Source of the DNA: RGIG3102 sp964369915
Lineage (GTDB): Bacteria > Bacillota > Clostridia > Oscillospirales > Ruminococcaceae
DNA length: 15,558 nt
Direction: 5' to 3'
Assembly: GCA_964369915.1 (NCBI GenBank)
Contig: CAYJGG010000047.1
Coordinates: forward strand, 1 to 15,558
A model generated the notes under the pieces. It was given only the letters and a program-made list of their open reading frames with translations, had not been told where the DNA came from and made no database searches. Of the stretch, positions 13,945 through 15,558 are shown piece by piece. Position 1 is the stretch's first letter. Each line of letters begins with the position of its first letter. Both the position numbers and the translations under genes were made by a program.

Positions 13945-14784
13945 TTATATCACAACAGATTTATGGCGAGTTACATGACAATTTATATTAACAGCACAAG
14001 GAAGGCCTGCTATATGCGTTGGTAGTGTTAAAACGTTTACGCCTAGCGCTGTGGTTTTTCCTCCAAATCCTTGAGGACCTATTCCTAGTTTATTAATTCT
14101 TTTTAATAATTCTTCTTCCACTTGTGCATAAAATTCATCTTTGTTTATATTTGTTGCATCTATTAAAAGAGCTTTTTTTGCCATTAATGCAGCTTTATCA
14201 AAAGTGCCCCCTATTCCCACTCCTACAACTATTGGTGGACATGGGTTTGGCCCTGCATTTTTAACTGTTTGTAAAACAAAATCTTTAACACCTTCTATCC
14301 CGTCAGCTGGAGAAAGCATTTTAATTGCACTCATATTTTCACTTCCAAAGCCTTTTGGAGCTACTGTAAGTTTTATTTTATCTCCTGAAACTATTTCATA
14401 GTAAATCATAGCCGGAGTGTTATCGTTTGTGTTTATTCTTCTAATTGGATCTTTAACGCAAGATTTTCTTAAATATCCATCTTTATACCCTTGCCTTACA
14501 CCTTCGTTTATAGCATCTTCTAAATTACCATCTATATAAACTTCTTGTCCTATTTCTAAAAATATTAATGCAAGTCCCGTATCTTGGCAAATCGGCACAT
14601 TTTCTTCTCTTGCAATAGTGTAGTTTTCAATTAATAAATTTAGAGTGTTTTTAGCCATTTGTGAATCTTCTTTTTTTATAGCTAAATCAATTGCATCACA
14701 AACGTCTTTTGGTAAATTCGTATTTGTTTCTATGCATAAATCCCTAACTATTTTTGTTATGTCTTTACTATTTATCACGCGCAT
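13945..14784 (-). CDS. Fumarate hydratase, alpha subunit (class I, Fe-S)
   Basis: This 279-residue catalytic subunit carries the oxygen-sensitive [4Fe-4S] cluster. The three cluster cysteines expected for the family are visible: C66 in PICQDTG, C182 in PNPCPPIVVGVGIGG and C269 in INCHVTRHKS. KGFGSENMS (144-152) and GIGPQGFGGKTTALGVNV (234-251) are further signatures. The open frame extends 25 codons further upstream to 14859. The ATG at 14784 has GAGG eight bases before it, and the family starts here. It forms an operon with the beta subunit. In an anaerobe it would serve a partial or reductive TCA route. A tartrate dehydratase (TtdA) role is the main alternative. Confidence 0.9.
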   Translation of the reverse strand: MRVINSKDITKIVRDLCIETNTNLPKDVCDAIDLAIKKEDSQMAKNTLNLLIENYTIAREENVPICQDTGLALIFLEIGQEVYIDGNLEDAINEGVRQGYKDGYLRKSCVKDPIRRINTNDNTPAMIYYEIVSGDKIKLTVAPKGFGSENMSAIKMLSPADGIEGVKDFVLQTVKNAGPNPCPPIVVGVGIGGTFDKAALMAKKALLIDATNINKDEFYAQVEEELLKRINKLGIGPQGFGGKTTALGVNVLTLPTHIAGLPCAVNINCHVTRHKSVVI

Positions 14785-14815
14785 ATTTACTACCTCTTTT
14801 AATTTCTTAATTTTC

Positions 14816-14844
14816 ATTATAAAATATATCTTAACTTTTTTCAA
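14816..14844 (-). promoter_or_regulatory. Sigma-A promoter of the fumarase operon
   Basis: On the minus strand TTGAAA (14844-14839) and a perfect TATAAT (14821-14816) are spaced by 17 bases, just upstream of the alpha-subunit ribosome site. This position also argues against the longer reading frame, which would start inside or upstream of the promoter. Confidence 0.75.
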
Positions 14845-14851
14845 TAACAAC

Positions 14852-14880
14852 TTGCACATATTTATATTATATACTATAAT
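14852..14880 (+). promoter_or_regulatory. Sigma-A promoter of the uridine-kinase-like gene
   Basis: TTGCAC (14852-14857), a 17-base spacer and a perfect TATAAT (14875-14880) are present. The -35 boxes of this and the fumarase promoter are 7 bases apart, so one bound protein could affect both. An AAAGGAG ribosome site follows before the ATG at 14915. Confidence 0.75.
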
Positions 14881-14914
14881 AGTTTTATTATGTTCTTTAT
14901 AAAGGAGAAAAAAA

Positions 14915-15487
14915 ATGTATACCCAATTATTTGATTTAATAGATGAAAAATTAAAAACTAAGGATAGCTTAGTAATTGCAATAGACGGGCCTAGCGCTAG
15001 CGGAAAATCTTATTTGTCTAATTTATTAGTAAAAAAATACGATTGCAACATTTTTCATATGGATGATTTTTTTCTGCCACAAGAAAGAAAAACAAAAGAA
15101 AGATTATCTATTCCAGGTGCAAACGTTGATCACGAGAGATTTTTAAATGAAGTTTTAATTCCTTTAAAAAATAAAGAAAATTTCACCTTTGATAAATACT
15201 CCTGTCAAACAGGTGCTAAAGAAAAAAGTGATTTAACTAGTGTTAAAAAAATTAATTTCATTGAAGGAGTGTATTCTCATCATGATAATTTAAAAGAATT
15301 TTATGATTTAAAAATATTTTTAGATTTAAAAAGAGAAACTCAGTTAGATAGAATTTTAAACAGAAGTAATGAATTTATGTTAAATAGATTTAAAACTGAG
15401 TGGATTCCTTTAGAAGATTTATATTTTAACAGTTGCAATGTTAAACAAAATTCAGATTTAATTATAGACACAACTAACTTATTTTAA
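14915..15487 (+). CDS. Uridine kinase-like P-loop kinase
   Basis: This 190-residue cytosolic kinase belongs to the uridine kinase/phosphoribulokinase family. The Walker A loop is DGPSASGKS (24-32). HMDDFFLP (48-55) provides the catalytic/magnesium aspartates. IFLDLKRETQLDRILNRS near 150-165 resembles the lid region with its arginines. FIEGVYSHH corresponds to the Walker B-like strand. Classical Udk proteins are slightly longer and usually have a clear YDHP uridine-binding segment, which I do not see here. The substrate could therefore be another nucleoside or small molecule. It is monocistronic with a strong promoter, divergent from fumarase. The dispersed hairpin repeat begins a few bases after its stop. 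Confidence 0.8.
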   Translation: MYTQLFDLIDEKLKTKDSLVIAIDGPSASGKSYLSNLLVKKYDCNIFHMDDFFLPQERKTKERLSIPGANVDHERFLNEVLIPLKNKENFTFDKYSCQTGAKEKSDLTSVKKINFIEGVYSHHDNLKEFYDLKIFLDLKRETQLDRILNRSNEFMLNRFKTEWIPLEDLYFNSCNVKQNSDLIIDTTNLF

Positions 15488-15488
15488 A

Positions 15489-15558
15489 AATAAAAAAGCT
15501 AACAATATAAGCAGATACCTATAAAGAACAAATACCGATTTTCATAAGAAAATCGGTA
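15489..15558. repeat. Dispersed repeat with terminator hairpin, copy 2 (cut by window end)
   Basis: This copy matches 6967-7038 after one single-base gap. The hairpin arms ACCGATTTTC (15534-15543) and GAAAATCGGT (15548-15557) are intact, and the loop differs (ATAA against TTTT). The window ends at the last arm base plus one, so the T run expected beyond it is not seen. It would terminate the uridine-kinase-like transcript. Confidence 0.7.

Noticed and set aside
13825..14902. Plus-strand frames antisense to the fumarase genes
   Set aside because: The fumarase subunits on the minus strand carry all family motifs, and the antisense frames have none.

Overview
This is a strongly AT-rich stretch of bacterial chromosome. 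It carries a SpoIIAA-SpoIIAB-SigF sporulation operon, a T-box-controlled valyl-tRNA synthetase, a two-subunit iron-sulfur fumarase, a YdbC/PC4-type protein and AGGAGG-like ribosome binding sites. Together these point to an endospore-forming, low-GC Firmicute, most likely an anaerobic clostridium. The species cannot be named from the sequence. I see no insertion sequence, prophage, CRISPR array or tRNA gene.

Layout. Positions 1-222 hold two tandem sigma-A promoters firing leftward off the window; the second is a perfect consensus and looks like an rRNA-operon promoter pair. Positions 223-1679 (minus) are spoIIAA-spoIIAB-sigF. Positions 1779-3053 and 3162-5789 (minus) are folC and valS, each with its own terminator, and valS has a T-box leader up to about 6063. 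Positions 6170-6972 (plus) are a ydbC-like gene and an HD phosphohydrolase gene, closed by a bidirectional hairpin. Positions 7074-7676 (minus) encode a lipoprotein with a palindromic operator-like site at its promoter. Positions 7868-9684 (minus) are a PLP-dependent decarboxylase and a GNAT acetyltransferase. Positions 9806-10903 (minus) encode a zinc-ribbon membrane protein with repeated extracytoplasmic modules. Divergent from it, 11143-12879 (plus) is a PilZ plus HD-GYP pair (cyclic-di-GMP sensing and breakdown), followed by a SnoaL-like small protein. Positions 13356-14784 (minus) are the fumarase subunits, divergent from a uridine-kinase-like gene (14915-15487). The window ends inside a second copy of the hairpin-bearing repeat first seen at 6967-7040.

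How the genes relate. Most are unlinked housekeeping units: sporulation control, folate polyglutamylation, tRNA charging and fumarate/malate interconversion. Three small units are likely to work as modules: the PilZ/HD-GYP pair, the decarboxylase/GNAT pair and the YdbC/HD pair. I do not see a clear new defence or mobile system. The less explained items are the dispersed repeat, the decarboxylase/GNAT operon, the repeat-module zinc-ribbon protein and the palindrome at the lipoprotein promoter. Both window ends fall at probable multi-copy sequence, which suggests that the window is a whole assembly contig.
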